From the NCBI GenBank assembly GCA_028752905.1, contig JAQNBH010000017.1, forward strand, positions 31,550,283-31,614,282: a DNA stretch of 64,000 bases, given 5' to 3'. This stretch comes from Cladorhizidae sp. MBARI D1340-BT2. Lineage: Eukaryota; Porifera; Demospongiae; Poecilosclerida; Cladorhizidae. The notes below the pieces were generated by a model that worked only from the letters and a program-made list of their open reading frames with translations, was not told where the DNA came from and did not search any database. The translations under genes were made by a program, and so were the position numbers. Shown one piece after another: positions 1 to 11,510 of this stretch (its first letter is position 1; every line of letters begins with the position of its first letter).

Positions 1-274
1 CAGATGTATAGGTGATGTCATTCTGTAAGTATAAGCTAGGTGTATTTACTTATCTTTACCTTATTAGGAATTGAGCTGGTGTGTGTGATCTGCATACTGA
101 ATTCAGACAAGAACTTTTCTACACTTCAATTTATCATAGTCAGTTAGTGTTTGTTTTTAAACAAATTATATTGGCCCAATCGCTTGAGTGTGTTCTACAT
201 TGATAGCAGACTGTGAGTGTGAGAGCAAGCTTCTCAAAGGATTTATTATTTTTTCCTCAGATACAAAAGTTGTT

Positions 275-1690
275 ATGGCTAGCAAGAAGCAAACTTATTC
301 AGATGCTTTTCTTTGCTATTTGCCCTTGAAGAGCGAAGACCGACCACAGTGTGTTATCTGCACCAAGATTCTGATCAGTGAAAGCCTGAAGCCATCAAAA
401 CTTGCAAACCATCTGCTGAAATGTCATCCTGACCTCCACAACAAAGACCTAGCCTACTTCGAACACAGGGCAAAGCAGTTGAAGTTATTCAATTTGGAAA
501 CACTGGTACTGCAGCCCAAAAATCTTCTTGCTGCTCTTGAAGCTTCCTATGAGGTGGCCTACAAAGTTGCACAGCAACAGAAGGGGCATACGGTTGCTGA
601 AAATTTGATCATGCCAAGTGCACAACAGGTGTCTGTTGATGGTGCACATGCTATAATGGGTGGTATTCACGGGTTCAGAGGCCTTGTTCAAAGGAAAAAT
701 GCAGATATCACTGTACCATTGGAGCATTCACGGATATACACTTGCGTCCAAGATGCTCCCAGATGTTTTGAAAGCATATGTGGCCAACTTGTTAATGTTG
801 TTAACTTCATAAAAGCCAAGACTTCTCCAGCCACGTGTTTAAAGAATTGTGCAAAGAAATGGGCGAGAGGTATGAAGAAGTGCTACTGTTCCACACTGCA
901 AGGTTGCGAATCACGTGATTGAGCTTCAGGAGGGAGTGCAACCATTTTTGCAGCAAAAAGGGTCAGACTTGGCACACCACTTTTCTGACCATGAATGGCT
1001 TTTCCATCTGTGATATTTAGGCAACATTTTCAATGAACTCAACGGAGGAAACTTGGCACTTCAAGGAAGGAACATGACAATCATCGATGCCAAACAAGCC
1101 ATTTCTGCATTTATCGGAAAGCTAAAGTTGTGGAGCAAGAGAGTTGCTAAGGGCATAGTGGGGCACAGTTTCCCACACTTGACAAATTTGTTTACGAGAG
1201 CGAGGATGGTCAAGATATCCTAGAAATTTTGAAAGCATACATCCAGGCCCACTTGGATGAATTGGTCAGAAAGATGGAGGAATACTTCCCTGATCTGGAC
1301 AACGCTTGCCTTCAGTGGTGCCAGTGGCCTTTTATGGCCGATGAGGATCAGGTCGATTGAAGATAACTTTTCAGCAAAAGAGGAGTGCATAACTCTGAGA
1401 GTGAATGAGGCTTGGAAGCTGGAATTCCAGAACAAGGACTTCGAAGCATTCTGATAGCCCGGTTAAATGACATACCAACCGTGGCGAGACGGGCTCTAAA
1501 GATCCTGACTTCCTTTTCGAACATTTACCGATGTGAGCAAGGCTTTTCCATCGTCATGGGAATGAAAACCAAGAAACGGAACCAGTTGGAGGTGTCAAAT
1601 GATTGCTCTCGGTACAAAACCAATACTTCGCTAACAAAATGCAAGCACAGCCATCTCAGTGATTTGATTTGTTTTGCAATGAACACTTAA
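275..1690 (+). pseudogene. hAT transposase pseudogene, SCAND3/ZBED type (hAT-1, copy A)
   Basis: The reading frame opens with MASKKQTYSD at 275, just after a splice-acceptor-like tract (tttttcctcag). A BED-type zinc finger follows (CVIC...HLLKCH, about residues 25-50), of the kind found at the N-terminus of SCAND3/ZBED5-related hAT proteins. Downstream, the middle domain (IHGFRGLVQRKN, DAPRCFESICGQLVNVVNFIKAK) and the C-terminal part (ALKILTSFSNIYRCEQGFS..MKTKKRNQLEV, 1495-1590) are spread over three frames with stops. Compared with copy B it has lost about 240 bases near 625 and about 25 bases near 897; the first loss fuses the zinc finger to the middle domain in one frame. Not functional. 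The 3' terminal inverted repeat is missing because a deletion joins position 1767 to gypsy sequence. Confidence 0.8.
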
Positions 1691-1767
1691 CTTCCTAACT
1701 AACTACTAATACTTACTAACACACTCATAAAATTTATTTTTTATTACACAGGTATGGGTAATGGAAC

Positions 1768-2886
1768 GGTCCAAACGACTATGCATTGATTATCGATGGT
1801 TGAATGAGGAGGTAACTACTCCAGACCCATTCCCCCTTCCACACATCAATGACCTAATTGATAAGTTGGGAGCGGCCCAGTACATATCTACTCTCGAGCT
1901 CGCCAAGGGTTATCATCAGGTGCTGGTTGATGATACATCAATTCCCAAGACGGCTTTCGTGACACCAACAGGAAAGTGGGAAACCTGAGAATGCCTTTCG
2001 GATTAAAGAATGCACCATCAAACTTCCAAAGGCTCATGAACACTGTTATGGCAGATATGGCTTCCTTCGCGGCAGCCTCGACCACTTGGAAAGGGTGTTT
2101 CTACGACTGGAGGAGAAGGGATTACGGGTGAAACCGACAAAATATGTGCTGGCAGAACCAAGCTGCCAGTTCTTGGGACACCGTGTTGGCAATGGCGAAG
2201 TACGCCCACTCCGAGCTAAGGTGGAAGTCCTACTCCTGTATCTCAGGCCAAGAAGCAAGAAAGATATGCGAGCATTTATTGGCGTGGCGAATTGCTACAG
2301 GCGGTTCATACCTGCATTTGGTAGCATTGCTATTCCCTTGACGGATGCCACATGCAAGATGGCCCCAGATGTGGTGTAGTGGACTCCAGTGATGGAGACG
2401 GCATTCAATGAACTCAAGACAATGTTGACGAAGGACGCAGTTGACGAACCCAGATGAATCAAAAAAGTTTATTCTGCATACAGATGCCTCAGGATTAGGC
2501 ATTGGAGCTGTGTTAAGCCAGGAGGATGCTGACAGAAGCGACCATCCTGTGGCTTATTACTCCCGTAGATTGAAGTCTGCCGAGAATTGTTATTCTGTAA
2601 CCGAACAGGAGTGCTTGGCTGTAGTGGCGGCGATAAGACATTTCAGAGTCTATCTATCTGGTGCAAGATTTAGGGTGATTACAGACCACAGAAGTTTGTC
2701 CTACCTATCACGGATGCGAGATGAGTCTGGACGACTGACGCGGTGGGCACTGGCACTCCAGCCCTGCCTGTTTACTACAGAGCACAGATCTGGAGCCAGA
2801 CATCAAAATGCAGATGGGTTGTCGCGACAATCATGGAGAGCTGACGAGATCACCCAGGGCCTTGCGGCCGAAAGGGAAGGAAGGGA
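1768..2886 (+). pseudogene. Ty3/gypsy RT-RNase H remnant (copy A)
   Basis: The sequence starts abruptly inside the reverse transcriptase (KRLCIDYRWLNEE..TTPDPFPLPHINDL) directly after hAT-1, because everything upstream is deleted relative to copy B. The RT frame breaks near 1980. The segment that should carry the YxDD catalytic box is absent: the text goes from MADMASFAA straight to LDHLERVFLRL, also frame-shifted. An in-frame stop follows APDVV at 2377. RNase H (2441-2905) is open and keeps its acidic residues in HTDAS, TEQECLA, TDHRSL and NADGLSR. A purine tract just before 2887 is the polypurine primer site. Dead element. Confidence 0.85.
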
Positions 2887-3298
2887 TGTCGCAGGACGAC
2901 ATTAAAACAAGACTGTTCCCAATGCATAACTATGGATGTGGAGTGAACCCGGTAGTGAGTAACTAATTATGAATTGGAAGTGTTGATAATGGGGTCTGTG
3001 GCTTAGTGTGTTTGTGTGTTATGTGTTTATGTTGGGCAAATGTCATAGGTCGATGATGAGTGTAAGATTACCATGTATGGGCATAAACCAGAAGCAGGGC
3101 TCCAGCCTAGTTAAGGGAAGAGTTTTTACTGCTCTGGGAGTTAGCCATTGTACTGAGTCTTGTAAGTGTCCTACATTGAATTATTAAGGTTTACCTTGCT
3201 AGCTTAGTGTATAGCTTAAAGGAAGAGTGGTGGCAGCATACCAACACTTAGTGACTGGCTCAGAGTCTGTGGGTAATATCAGATTTGGTCCTGTCAAA
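2887..3298 (+). repeat. Gypsy 3' LTR (copy A)
   Basis: It matches both LTRs of the copy-B element. It starts with TG (TGTCGCAGGACG) and ends in CCTGTCAAA, followed by GTAGG at 3299-3303, the same five bases that flank the copy-B element on both sides. Confidence 0.85.
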
Positions 3299-3589
3299 GT
3301 AGGAATGCTTGTGCGACCTTTTAGACCAACACCCAGCTATATACGGTGACAGTAAATGCATGGAAGCCTTTATGAAAATCATGCCAAGCAATTAAAAGTT
3401 TTTTCTTCCTTGCTTTTATACAGCTTGCATACTCTTCAAGCAGATTCCACTAACAACAAACAAAAGAATACTCTGTATCAATGAATGCCTTCTTTGTCAT
3501 AATTGGCACACCTAGAGCGGACATACTTTCTCTCAGTGGAACAAAACCTCTACCTGCACTCATCTGCTAAGGATATATTCCCATTATTC

Positions 3590-3622
3590 CTGATGAATGG
3601 TAGAGCATCTAGACGAAATGTC
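3590..3622 (+). ncRNA. Hammerhead-ribozyme-like motif
   Basis: CTGATGA, then a hairpin (TCTAGA-like arms around gca, imperfect), then GAAA, then TGTC. This is the conserved core order of a hammerhead ribozyme with a minimal stem III. The sequence continues into a conserved tail, gagaaggttattgtaa, shared with the copies near 24327 and 35052. Such motifs are known in Penelope-like and retrozyme elements. Whether this one can cleave is not known; stem I looks short. Confidence 0.45.
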
Positions 3623-3635
3623 GAGAGAATACAAT

Positions 3636-3971
3636 TTAAAGTTGATTATTGAGAAGGTTATTGTAATTATATTCCTTTTGTTTGGTTCCATCCTGACAAG
3701 AAACTTTTGAAGACATTGGAAAAGCAATTTCTTCACTACTACTATTAGAGTGGGAACTCAACACTGATGTAAGCCCATTGCTCACTGCTTCATTTGACTT
3801 AGGTGAATTAGAAATGCACCCTTGACAAGTGACTGCATTGACTGATATTTTCTGGATGGTGTCCCTCAACTTCATTATCCTAGAATGGTTTCTCTTTCTA
3901 AGTGGTAAGGAGGTTGGCATTTCTTGTACTTCTGATGACTTACATGAATATTTATTTTCACTGTTTCCCAT
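3636..3971 (-). CDS. Unrecognised 111-residue ORF, repeated in copy B
   Basis: I do not recognise this protein. The ORF is Ser/Lys-rich with no evident domain or membrane segment. Its last residues (NNLLNNQL) are encoded by the tail of the hammerhead-containing repeat, and an acceptor-like sequence (ctttaatag) lies just upstream of the ATG. The copy at 46965-47300 keeps the frame with a few amino-acid changes, as expected from recent duplication alone. Probably a chance ORF. Confidence 0.12.
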   Translation of the reverse strand: MGNSENKYSCKSSEVQEMPTSLPLRKRNHSRIMKLRDTIQKISVNAVTCQGCISNSPKSNEAVSNGLTSVLSSHSNSSSEEIAFPMSSKVSCQDGTKQKEYNYNNLLNNQL

Positions 3972-4436
3972 TTTGCAAATCTATTAAAGTATGCAGAGCA
4001 CAATAATAAGTAATGAGCTTCCTAGACTCAAAGTAGCCGCATAATAGTTACATAGCTGTTTTATACAATCTAACTGCACATGATCAGCTCATCGCTGGTA
4101 TTACAGTTTTGAAGTGTATATAGTTCAGGTTTAGATTTTTTCTCATGTATATACAGCTAGAACCACAACCACAGGTGTTCATACAGGATTTGCAGTTTGG
4201 AGGGAGAAACTCAAAACCTTTGGCGTTTACGTGATGGGCGTGCATAAGCAAGCCCCAAGCAGTTTTTTTGTTGCAAAATCGATGCTCTCAGATTGATTCT
4301 GAGACATTTTGAGGGTACTTTCCTATAGTTAAAGTACTAGCACATGGAACAGAACATTCTAGATTATGACACAGTTGCATCTTGCCATAGAATCTACACT
4401 ATTATAATTAGGAAAGCTAACCACAGAATAAATAGG

Positions 4437-4620
4437 ACATGGACAGAACATTCTAGATTATGACACAATTGCATCTTGCCACAGAATAGTTTTGTGGCAA
4501 GATGCAATTGTGTCATAATCTAGAATTTTCTGTCCATGTGCTATTATTCTGTGCTATTATTCTGTGGTTAGCTTTCCTAATTGTAGTGTAGATTAAATCT
4601 ACACTACAATTAGGAAAGCT
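4437..4620. repeat. Two adjacent long palindromes
   Basis: First hairpin: 47-base arms 4437-4483 and 4493-4539 with one mismatch and a 9-base loop. Second: 25-base perfect arms 4570-4594 and 4596-4620 around a single base. A further partial copy of the left arm precedes them (about 4345-4400), so the block is nested. It sits about 90 bases upstream of the hAT-2 reading frame, close to the TATA box, and may be subterminal element structure or a captured MITE. Confidence 0.9.
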
Positions 4621-4639
4621 AGATTTATTCACAATTTTG

Positions 4640-4647
4640 TATATAAA
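4640..4647 (+). promoter_or_regulatory. TATA box of hAT-2
   Basis: TATATAAA lies 75 bases upstream of the ATG at 4715 and just after the palindromes. It is conserved in copy B. It is a plausible core promoter for the transposase. Confidence 0.5.
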
Positions 4648-4714
4648 GAGCAAATGCTTCAGCTAGTAGCATTCTGCAACTAAATACGACCCAGATAAAT
4701 ACAAACCTACACAA

Positions 4715-6964
4715 ATGGACCTCAGGAACTTTTTTACCAGAAAGCGAGTGCGTGCTGGGTCTAGTAGAGATTCTGAGGACGACGAAGATGTAGTCCCAAC
4801 TACGTCGACTAGTGATGCCTTGACTTCCACCAATTCCGAAGCATCAGTAGGTAGATCAGTGTGTTACAAAGCGCAGAAGAGGAAACTCTACAAAGCCAGG
4901 CTCAGCTACAAGAAGGAGTGGGAGCAGAAATATCCTTGGGTGTACTGCGATTATCCTAAGCAGCGCATGTTCTGCAAGCTCTGCCAGAAGTGAGGAAATG
5001 CACTTTCTACAGCCAGGGGTGCATGGACCACTCGTGGAATTCAGGTTTGGAATCACGCTACTGAACAACTCAAGAAACACAGACAGTCAAAATGGCACAG
5101 AGTTGCTGTTATCCATGCTCGAATGGCAGAACAAGGAAAGGAGCAGAGTGTTGTCGTACAACTGCAATTTTCAGCAGCTACTAAGAAGGCTGAAGAAAGG
5201 AGAGCAAAGAACAGAAACATAGTGCTTAAGCTTTTGAGATCGATATATTTTCTTGCCAAAAATCGCCTGCCCCTTACAACCACATTCGATCCCCTGGTCC
5301 AGTTGCAAATTGCAAATGGAGATGAACTACTCCAGCAACATGTCAAAGAGGGGCCACAAAATGCTCAGCACACATCCTAATTTTCTGCAGTGATGCTTTT
5401 AGAGGCCATCAATAGCTGGCTAGGTAGGAAGCTAATTGAGAGCTTAAAATCAAGCGCACACTTCTCTGTGTTAGCTGATGAGTGTGTAGATATTAGTACT
5501 ACAGAAGAGCTGTCCATCTGTTGTCGGTGGATTCTAAATGGAAAACCAGAGGAGCACTTCCTTACAGCGCTCCACATATGTGCCCATGATGCTGCACCAT
5601 TTCAGATGCAATCAGCTCTATCCTTGAGTCGAAGAACCTGGACTATCGTAAACATCTTCTTGATCTCTGGAACACTGTTAGCAGCTTGCATGCTTGCTAG
5701 TTGAAGCCTGTCGCAGGCATGGTGGATGTAAAAGGAATGTGCAGCTAGAGTTTGCATCCTTTTTTGATCTCCATTGCATTCTCCGGCAAAGGTGGCTGCT
5801 CCATCATAACCTTGGCCTATTAGTTTAGAACTATGGGAAATATATGGAAACTCTTCTTCTACTCACCCAATAAAGCAGAATCTCTCAAAGCAGTCCAGTC
5901 TGTCCTCAAGCTACCTGAGCTTAAGATTGTGAAGACTAGTGATACCAGATGGCTCTCACACGAACGCTGTGTACAGGCTATTTACTGAGAGCTTCCTGCC
6001 CTTATTGTCACCCTACAACAGCTGTATGAGACATCAGGTGATGCTGAAGCATACGCCATGGTATTGGTGCTCTCCTTGCTACTTACACTGGAGTTGCTAG
6101 TATCATGTTCCTGTCAGAAGTTCTGGATATCCTGGCAAGGATGAATGTTTCGATGCAAAGAAAGCTACTCGATTTGAGAAGGTTACCGGTACTTCTGAAA
6201 ATCACGACGGATCAACTCGAGCATCTAAAGGACGAAAGAAGTGAGTGGTTGGGTTCAGTCGAGTCTGAAATATCTCTGTTGAAGGAAAAACACGATATAA
6301 CTCTCGGCACACATAGATCTGCACGAAGCCGTTGGTCCTCTATCACAACCACAGCAGAGTATCGAACTCTAGTTGCAATTCCATACGTCGATTCCCTTCT
6401 TCTAAATATTAAGAGTCGATTTACTGATAAAGCCGTGAAGATTGTTACTGCCATATCCACATTCAATCCCTCCCTACCATCCGCTAAAGCATCCTTACCA
6501 TCATACGGCAGCGAGCAAATCAAGATTCTTGCCGAGTTCTATGGAAAAGAAGCAGAGGTTGAGTATGCAGGGACGACTTACACCTCACCTCCATCGCTTG
6601 TTGGCGATGAGCTTCTTTCAGAGTGGAAGATATTTAGATGGGCTTTGCGAGTGGAGAAAAAGGCAATAATGGAACGTAAAGAAGAGTCGGTATCTTCTAG
6701 CATGCAAGAAATCCTGGACGAGATGAACAATACGGAGGAATTTTCCCTGAGACATGGAAGCTATTGAACATTACAATGGCACTTCCTGTTGGCACAGCAA
6801 CAGTAGAGCATTCGTTTAGTCAAATGAAGTTGATTAAAACTCGTCTACGCAGTCGTCTACCTGACTCGAACCTAGAACATTTAATGAAAATTAGTATAGA
6901 GGGTCCTCCAGTGACCGATGTGGACTTTAATGCAATTCTCGACATTTTTAAACAGAAAAATTGA
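4715..6964 (+). pseudogene. hAT-2 transposase, TTF/DUF4371-like, broken (copy A)
   Basis: N-terminus MDLRNFFTRKR at 4715 is followed by an acidic/Ser-Thr stretch and a TTF-type zinc finger (YPWVYCDYPKQRMFCKLC). A stop at 4991 and frame changes then split the gene. Successive segments carry the TTF tail (5123-5380), the DUF4371-like region with LADECVDISTTEELSICCRW (5390-5704), a SDTRWLSHERCVQA stretch near 5940, a long open 220-residue middle segment (6105-6767) and the hAT dimerisation domain (VEHSFSQMKLIKTRLRSRL, 6764-6964). The order and motifs match known TTF-finger hAT transposases. At least five frame breaks make it inactive. Confidence 0.82.
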
Positions 6965-7256
6965 CGCATTTTACTTCAATTTAGTATTATTGAACTCACT
7001 GTATTGTAATTTTCACCATACATTATTGTATATCTTCGTTTATATATTAATTTTGTTAATAAATTGTTTATTATAATGTTGATCATTTTTGAATTTGCTA
7101 TTGCTTCTATGTTCCCTTCTCTGTACTGCTCTTTTTTTCTGTTACATAAGAAATTTCATAAATATAAATTTTTATTATGAAAATTCTTTGGGGGGGGGGG
7201 GGGGGGGGGGGGTGATATCCCAGGGCTCCCCCCCCCCCCCCCTGTATGAAACCCTG

Positions 7257-8932
7257 AACCATAATATCTATTAGGCTGATAGGCTGCCCATTGCAGACTT
7301 CACCTTTTTTCTAACCAAACTTGTGACCTCTTGTGCTGGAAATGTAATGCCAAGCACTCTCGAGGACAAAAGATTTCTCACCCAAAGGGACTAACAAAGG
7401 AATTGTGGCATGTCTGAGTCAGCTAGTATATACTACTTTTAAAGAATTCTGGCACTAAATTTAGGAAGATTGGACAACAGTATTATTTTAATGCTTCTGT
7501 CCAGCACTAATAATACTGATCAACATTCTTCAGTGCAGGTTCAACCTATCTAGGCTAATCTCTAGTTGAACTCACAGAATAATGCAATGCCTTCTTAATC
7601 ACCAAATATCATCTTGTATGCATAAAATTTTAGATTCTTGATTTAAAAAAGGTGGCTACCCTGGAATGTTAAGTAGCTTCTTGAGCAGAGAAAGCTAATG
7701 TGGAAATAAACTAGATCTTGAGCTTCTTAGAGTAACTACCAAGAAGGATGAAAACCACTTAGTACAGTTGCCTTCTGCCCAAAAGAAGGCTTAGGAAAAA
7801 TGAAACCAGCTGGCTAATGAGGATGTGGAATTATGGTTTACAACTGAAGCATGGATTGGTTATGGGCAGAGAGAGGTCTGGCCTTGTCTACACACATGCA
7901 TGCCATAGTCCCTCTAGCCAAATTTTAGATATATACTACTATGCTGGACAAACATCTTTACTTCTTCATAGAGCTGTTTTCTTCTGGCTTCCCAGATATT
8001 TGGTGGTATGATGATTGGATTTATTGCTGCACGCTTTCTACAGTAAATTATGGAAACCTCTTTTGTAATTTTTGCAGCTATTGTGGATATAATTAACTGT
8101 TCACTTAAAAAACAATGACAAATCAACATTCCAGCAAAAATCTGGAAGCAAGGATAATGAAAAGTACCACCAACTTTCCTAGTGAAGTGATTTAGGAGTA
8201 GAGGAAGACAGACATAAGTGTTGTGTGTGTGTCTGGGGGGGGGGGGGGGGCAGGGGATTTGTATTCATGGGGTCTAGAAGATTTAACAAATATGGTAGTT
8301 GCTAGCTAGGACATGCATCTAAATGTGGACCCTGTTTTTATACTAGTGGGTTGCAGTAACTTTTCATTACATATAATTTAAATTCAGGTAATAATGAGGT
8401 TGCTGGTCATGTAACCTTTTTTCAAGCATTAACTTTTATGAATTGTTCCTCTGTAAATTCACACCTTGCATGGACACACTGGTTTCAATGTACTTGGAAC
8501 TTCGACCCCTCCCCCCTCATGAAGGGTAAATACCGGTATATAATGCTGTGTATGTAAGTCAATTACTTATTTTCTTCATTCAGATACAGGCAGTATATTC
8601 ATATACAGCCAGCTTCTTGTGGGCCTCATTGATGTAGGTCACAGGTTGTTTGCCAAAGCTTAGTGCACAACCCAGCCCATGGAAACCAGCCACCCTGCAC
8701 TGGTGGAAGTATTTTGCCAGACCAAAATCACAACAGCTGAATCCAGGCAGCAGGACCCTTGGACAACCTCCACCACACGGCCAGGGATATTAAGCCTAGC
8801 AACACCACACCAGCTACTTTATAAGCCAACGTTACCTCCATTTAAACGAACTTTGACGTTAACTCGACGCAAGCGTACGTACATTGACCGTCCACATTCA
8901 TTCGTCTACGTTACTTGAAATCCTCTCACTCC
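7257..8932. other. No gene recognised
   Basis: AT-rich sequence with short ORFs only, none recognisable. A G-run of about 14 bases lies near 8236. Direct repeats and short indels against copy B show no coding constraint. Confidence 0.6.
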
Positions 8933-9140
8933 GTTGAAGGAACGAGTTACTAGCACTTCAAGTAGCGAGTCAGCGGCTTTAGAGCAGGACCGTAAAAAGT
9001 AAATCGGACAACACGCCCACTCTAGTAGTCTACCCTCCCCACCCCACCAATCACACCACTTATTGGCGAGTGAGCTAGCCCACAGTAGTGGATGATTGTC
9101 GCGCATGGAAGACGGTTACGCCTCCCAAAATGGTGGCAAA
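8933..9140. promoter_or_regulatory. Promoter-like block present only in copy A
   Basis: This segment of about 208 bases is richer in GC and CpG than its surroundings. It has CCAAT (in accaatcaca), the inverse ATTGG (in tattggcgag) and C-rich CACCC-type motifs. A plus-strand ATG at 9106 opens a short frame (MEDGYASQ). Copy B lacks it cleanly. No downstream gene was identified, so promoter function is only a guess. Confidence 0.25.
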
Positions 9141-9404
9141 TGGTCATGAACGAGTGCTGCACTAATGGTGAATTTTCGTCCAAAAAAACAACAACTTGTA
9201 CATCGGAGTAAAGACTCTATGATTGGAGGTGTGTGTGTGTGTGGGGGGGGGGAGGGGGGGGGGTGGCAAAGGAATCATCATGTAGTTACAGGCTAAGAAG
9301 GTGGTGCAGAAGGGGACCAGGTGATAAAGAGAACGTTTTGAAAAATGATTATAGCTAATAATTAAAATTAGATAATATCAATTAAAGAGCTATTATTGTT
9401 TATA

Positions 9405-11510
9405 GTTTCAAAAAAAGTTCTTCCTTCTTTCACATCTGGAAATGCAACATTAACAAGATTTAACTTATCTGTTCTTTCGCGATGCATATGCAGTAAGCAT
9501 ACAGTGATTAGGCGTCTCTTGAGTTATTGAGTTTTTCTGAAATTCAGGTAGTCTTTTATTCATTTTAGAGCAGAAAAGTATGCTCAGCTGATGAAGTGGT
9601 GACTGGAATAGTGAGATAGATTTTTAGGAGTTTGTGATTTTCTTGAGAGCAGATTGGTATATGAAAATGTCACAAATAGTCTGAACTCAGTCACTTTCCA
9701 GATTTTGATACCATCCAAGGGTGTAGCCTTGATAATATCTGGAAGAATTTGTAAATGAATTTTTTATTTCTTCATGCCAATATCACAACTATAACCTCTT
9801 TTAGTTTTGCAGAAAGTGCCATTAGCACTATCTACCAACAATGCTCCAATGCGTTTTACAAAAAGGAAGTTTTCTTGCTGAAATCGGCTAAGTAGTTAAC
9901 TCTTTATATGGTCAAGTGCCTCCTTTCTATAATGATCCTCAATTGTATGCTGTGGTGTTCCTTCATCTAATCTCCTTGGAAGCTGCCTTTGACGAGGTAG
10001 AACAGGAGGATCACAAAGCACTTTAGAGGCCTTCACTACCACAGAATCATTTTAGAAAGATTTGAAGTTCAGATCTGTTTGAATTCAAGTAAATTGAATA
10101 CCAATAGCTCAAATCCAAAATATGTGGCAAATTCATCCATATGTGATAGCATCCCATTTGCTTGTCTAGAACAGTCATCCATTCCATGAGAAGAAATCTC
10201 CACTGTTTCCCTTAGTCCTTCATGGTTATTAATTATGGCTTGCATGGCACCAATATGGGTGGTCCATCTTGTTGGGCATAACTATTTAATTCTAGAACCA
10301 TGATTTGATTCCTGTTGTCTTTGCACATTCTCCAAAATAACTTCTTTTTTAGAGGACAATTTGATCGACTGCCATAGCAAAATTTAGTGACTTTGCGGGC
10401 TACTTCTTGCAGACATAAATTAATACAGTTGGCTAGAGAGTGTACTGGTAGCTATATAATTATAGCAGGTGGAAACTTCTTCCCAACACCAGTAATGTGT
10501 CCCCGAAAATTTCTGGCACAATCGTAACCGGCCACGACAATTCTCAAACTACATGCCTAACTGAAGAATAATTGCTGTGTAGATAGTCTTTGTCCCAAGC
10601 TGAATTAATCCAACAACATCTTCATTTATTTCATATATTTCTGAAACCCACCTAATACAAATTACCAGCTATTCTCTATTTCCGATGTCTCTAGTTTCAT
10701 CTGCAGGCAGTGAAAACCAATGCTGGGAAAACAACGCTGAGGCAGCATACCAGCCAAAAAGGAATGTAATAGTTTATGAGCCATTAGCTCATTACTTTAA
10801 GGTGACTCTTCCTATCCAAGCACATTCTGCTAAAGCTTGGTCCAATAAAGTTGCCCCATCCCCCCCAAGCATGTCCTTTCTAACGGATAACCCTTGACGT
10901 AACAAGCAATGCAAAACACAAAGTTGATTGAGGAAGCTTTGTCGCTGCTTCTCAAATGCTTCATTCAATTGCTTTTGAACTTCGAGACTGATAGGTACAC
11001 TCTTCTAATTATAAGCAGAAAGAGCATCATGAGCACGAGCCAATTCTAAATCGGCTAAGACTTTTTTCCAGTTACAAAATCCGTCAGTTGAAATAGCTAG
11101 ATCAGCTTTTGTACTCGTAACACTCAAATTGGATATCTATGCTTTCAAAGAAGTACAGTATACTTGACTCGAGCCACCAAAATGGCAAAAGCATCTTGTA
11201 TGAATATTTTTACCTCAATCACTAACTCTTTCACTTTTTGCCAAGAGTTTTGGATCAGTTGGTTGAGAGATTTCTGAAGTTGTGCAATATTACAACTATT
11301 TCTTCTGCTAGATTAGAACTACAAGCTGTCAATGATCCTAATGATGAAACTTCAGATTGTGTTAGTCCAGATTGTATTTGCTCACTCCCAAATTTATTCA
11401 CAGTTGTGGTGCATCACTGTGAAGGTATCGAGCTCAAAATCATTGTCTTCATCACTATCACATTTTTATCACTTAATTCATCTTGTTCAGTCTCCAGTGG
11501 TGTTTCAAAG
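9405..11510 (-). pseudogene. hAT transposase pseudogene, ZMYM1-like (hAT-3, copy A)
   Basis: Read on the minus strand, decayed segments occur in the correct order for a ZMYM1-like / TTF-finger hAT transposase. They are the finger tail (DGFCNWKKVLADLELARAHD, near 11080), LLRQGLSVR near 10900, the catalytic-region start ADETRDI near 10690, the conserved LCPTRWTTHIGAMQAIINNH near 10250, and the C-terminal dimerisation region (FSALK.IKDYL then LLHMHRERTDKLNLVNVA) near 9560-9440. Many stops and frameshifts interrupt it. Low-complexity G-runs near 9240 and a GC-rich hairpin near 11870 may mark the element ends. Confidence 0.72.

Larger units (their letters stand above)
4169..7256 (+). mobile_element. 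hAT-2 element, TTF-finger type (copy A)
   Basis: The right end (CCTGTATGAAACCCTG, 7241-7256) is the inverted complement of a sequence near the left end (CAGGTGTTCATACAGG, 4172-4187) with two differences. Flanks aaccacaa (4161-4168) and aaccataa (7257-7264) match at 7 of 8 bases, as an aged hAT 8-bp target duplication would. Inside are a palindrome, a TATA box and a broken transposase gene. A G-run and C-run pair lies just inside the right end (7191-7242). The exact left end is uncertain by about 3 bases. Confidence 0.65.

Noticed and set aside
188..922. 244-codon ORF as an intact BED-finger host gene
   Set aside because: Its frame is an accident of a roughly 240-base deletion; copy B shows the missing hAT sequence and the downstream transposase is full of stops.
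6105..6767. 220-codon open frame as a domesticated hAT-derived gene
   Set aside because: It is open in both copies, but the upstream zinc finger and downstream dimerisation domain are out of frame, and the duplication is too recent for conservation to mean selection.
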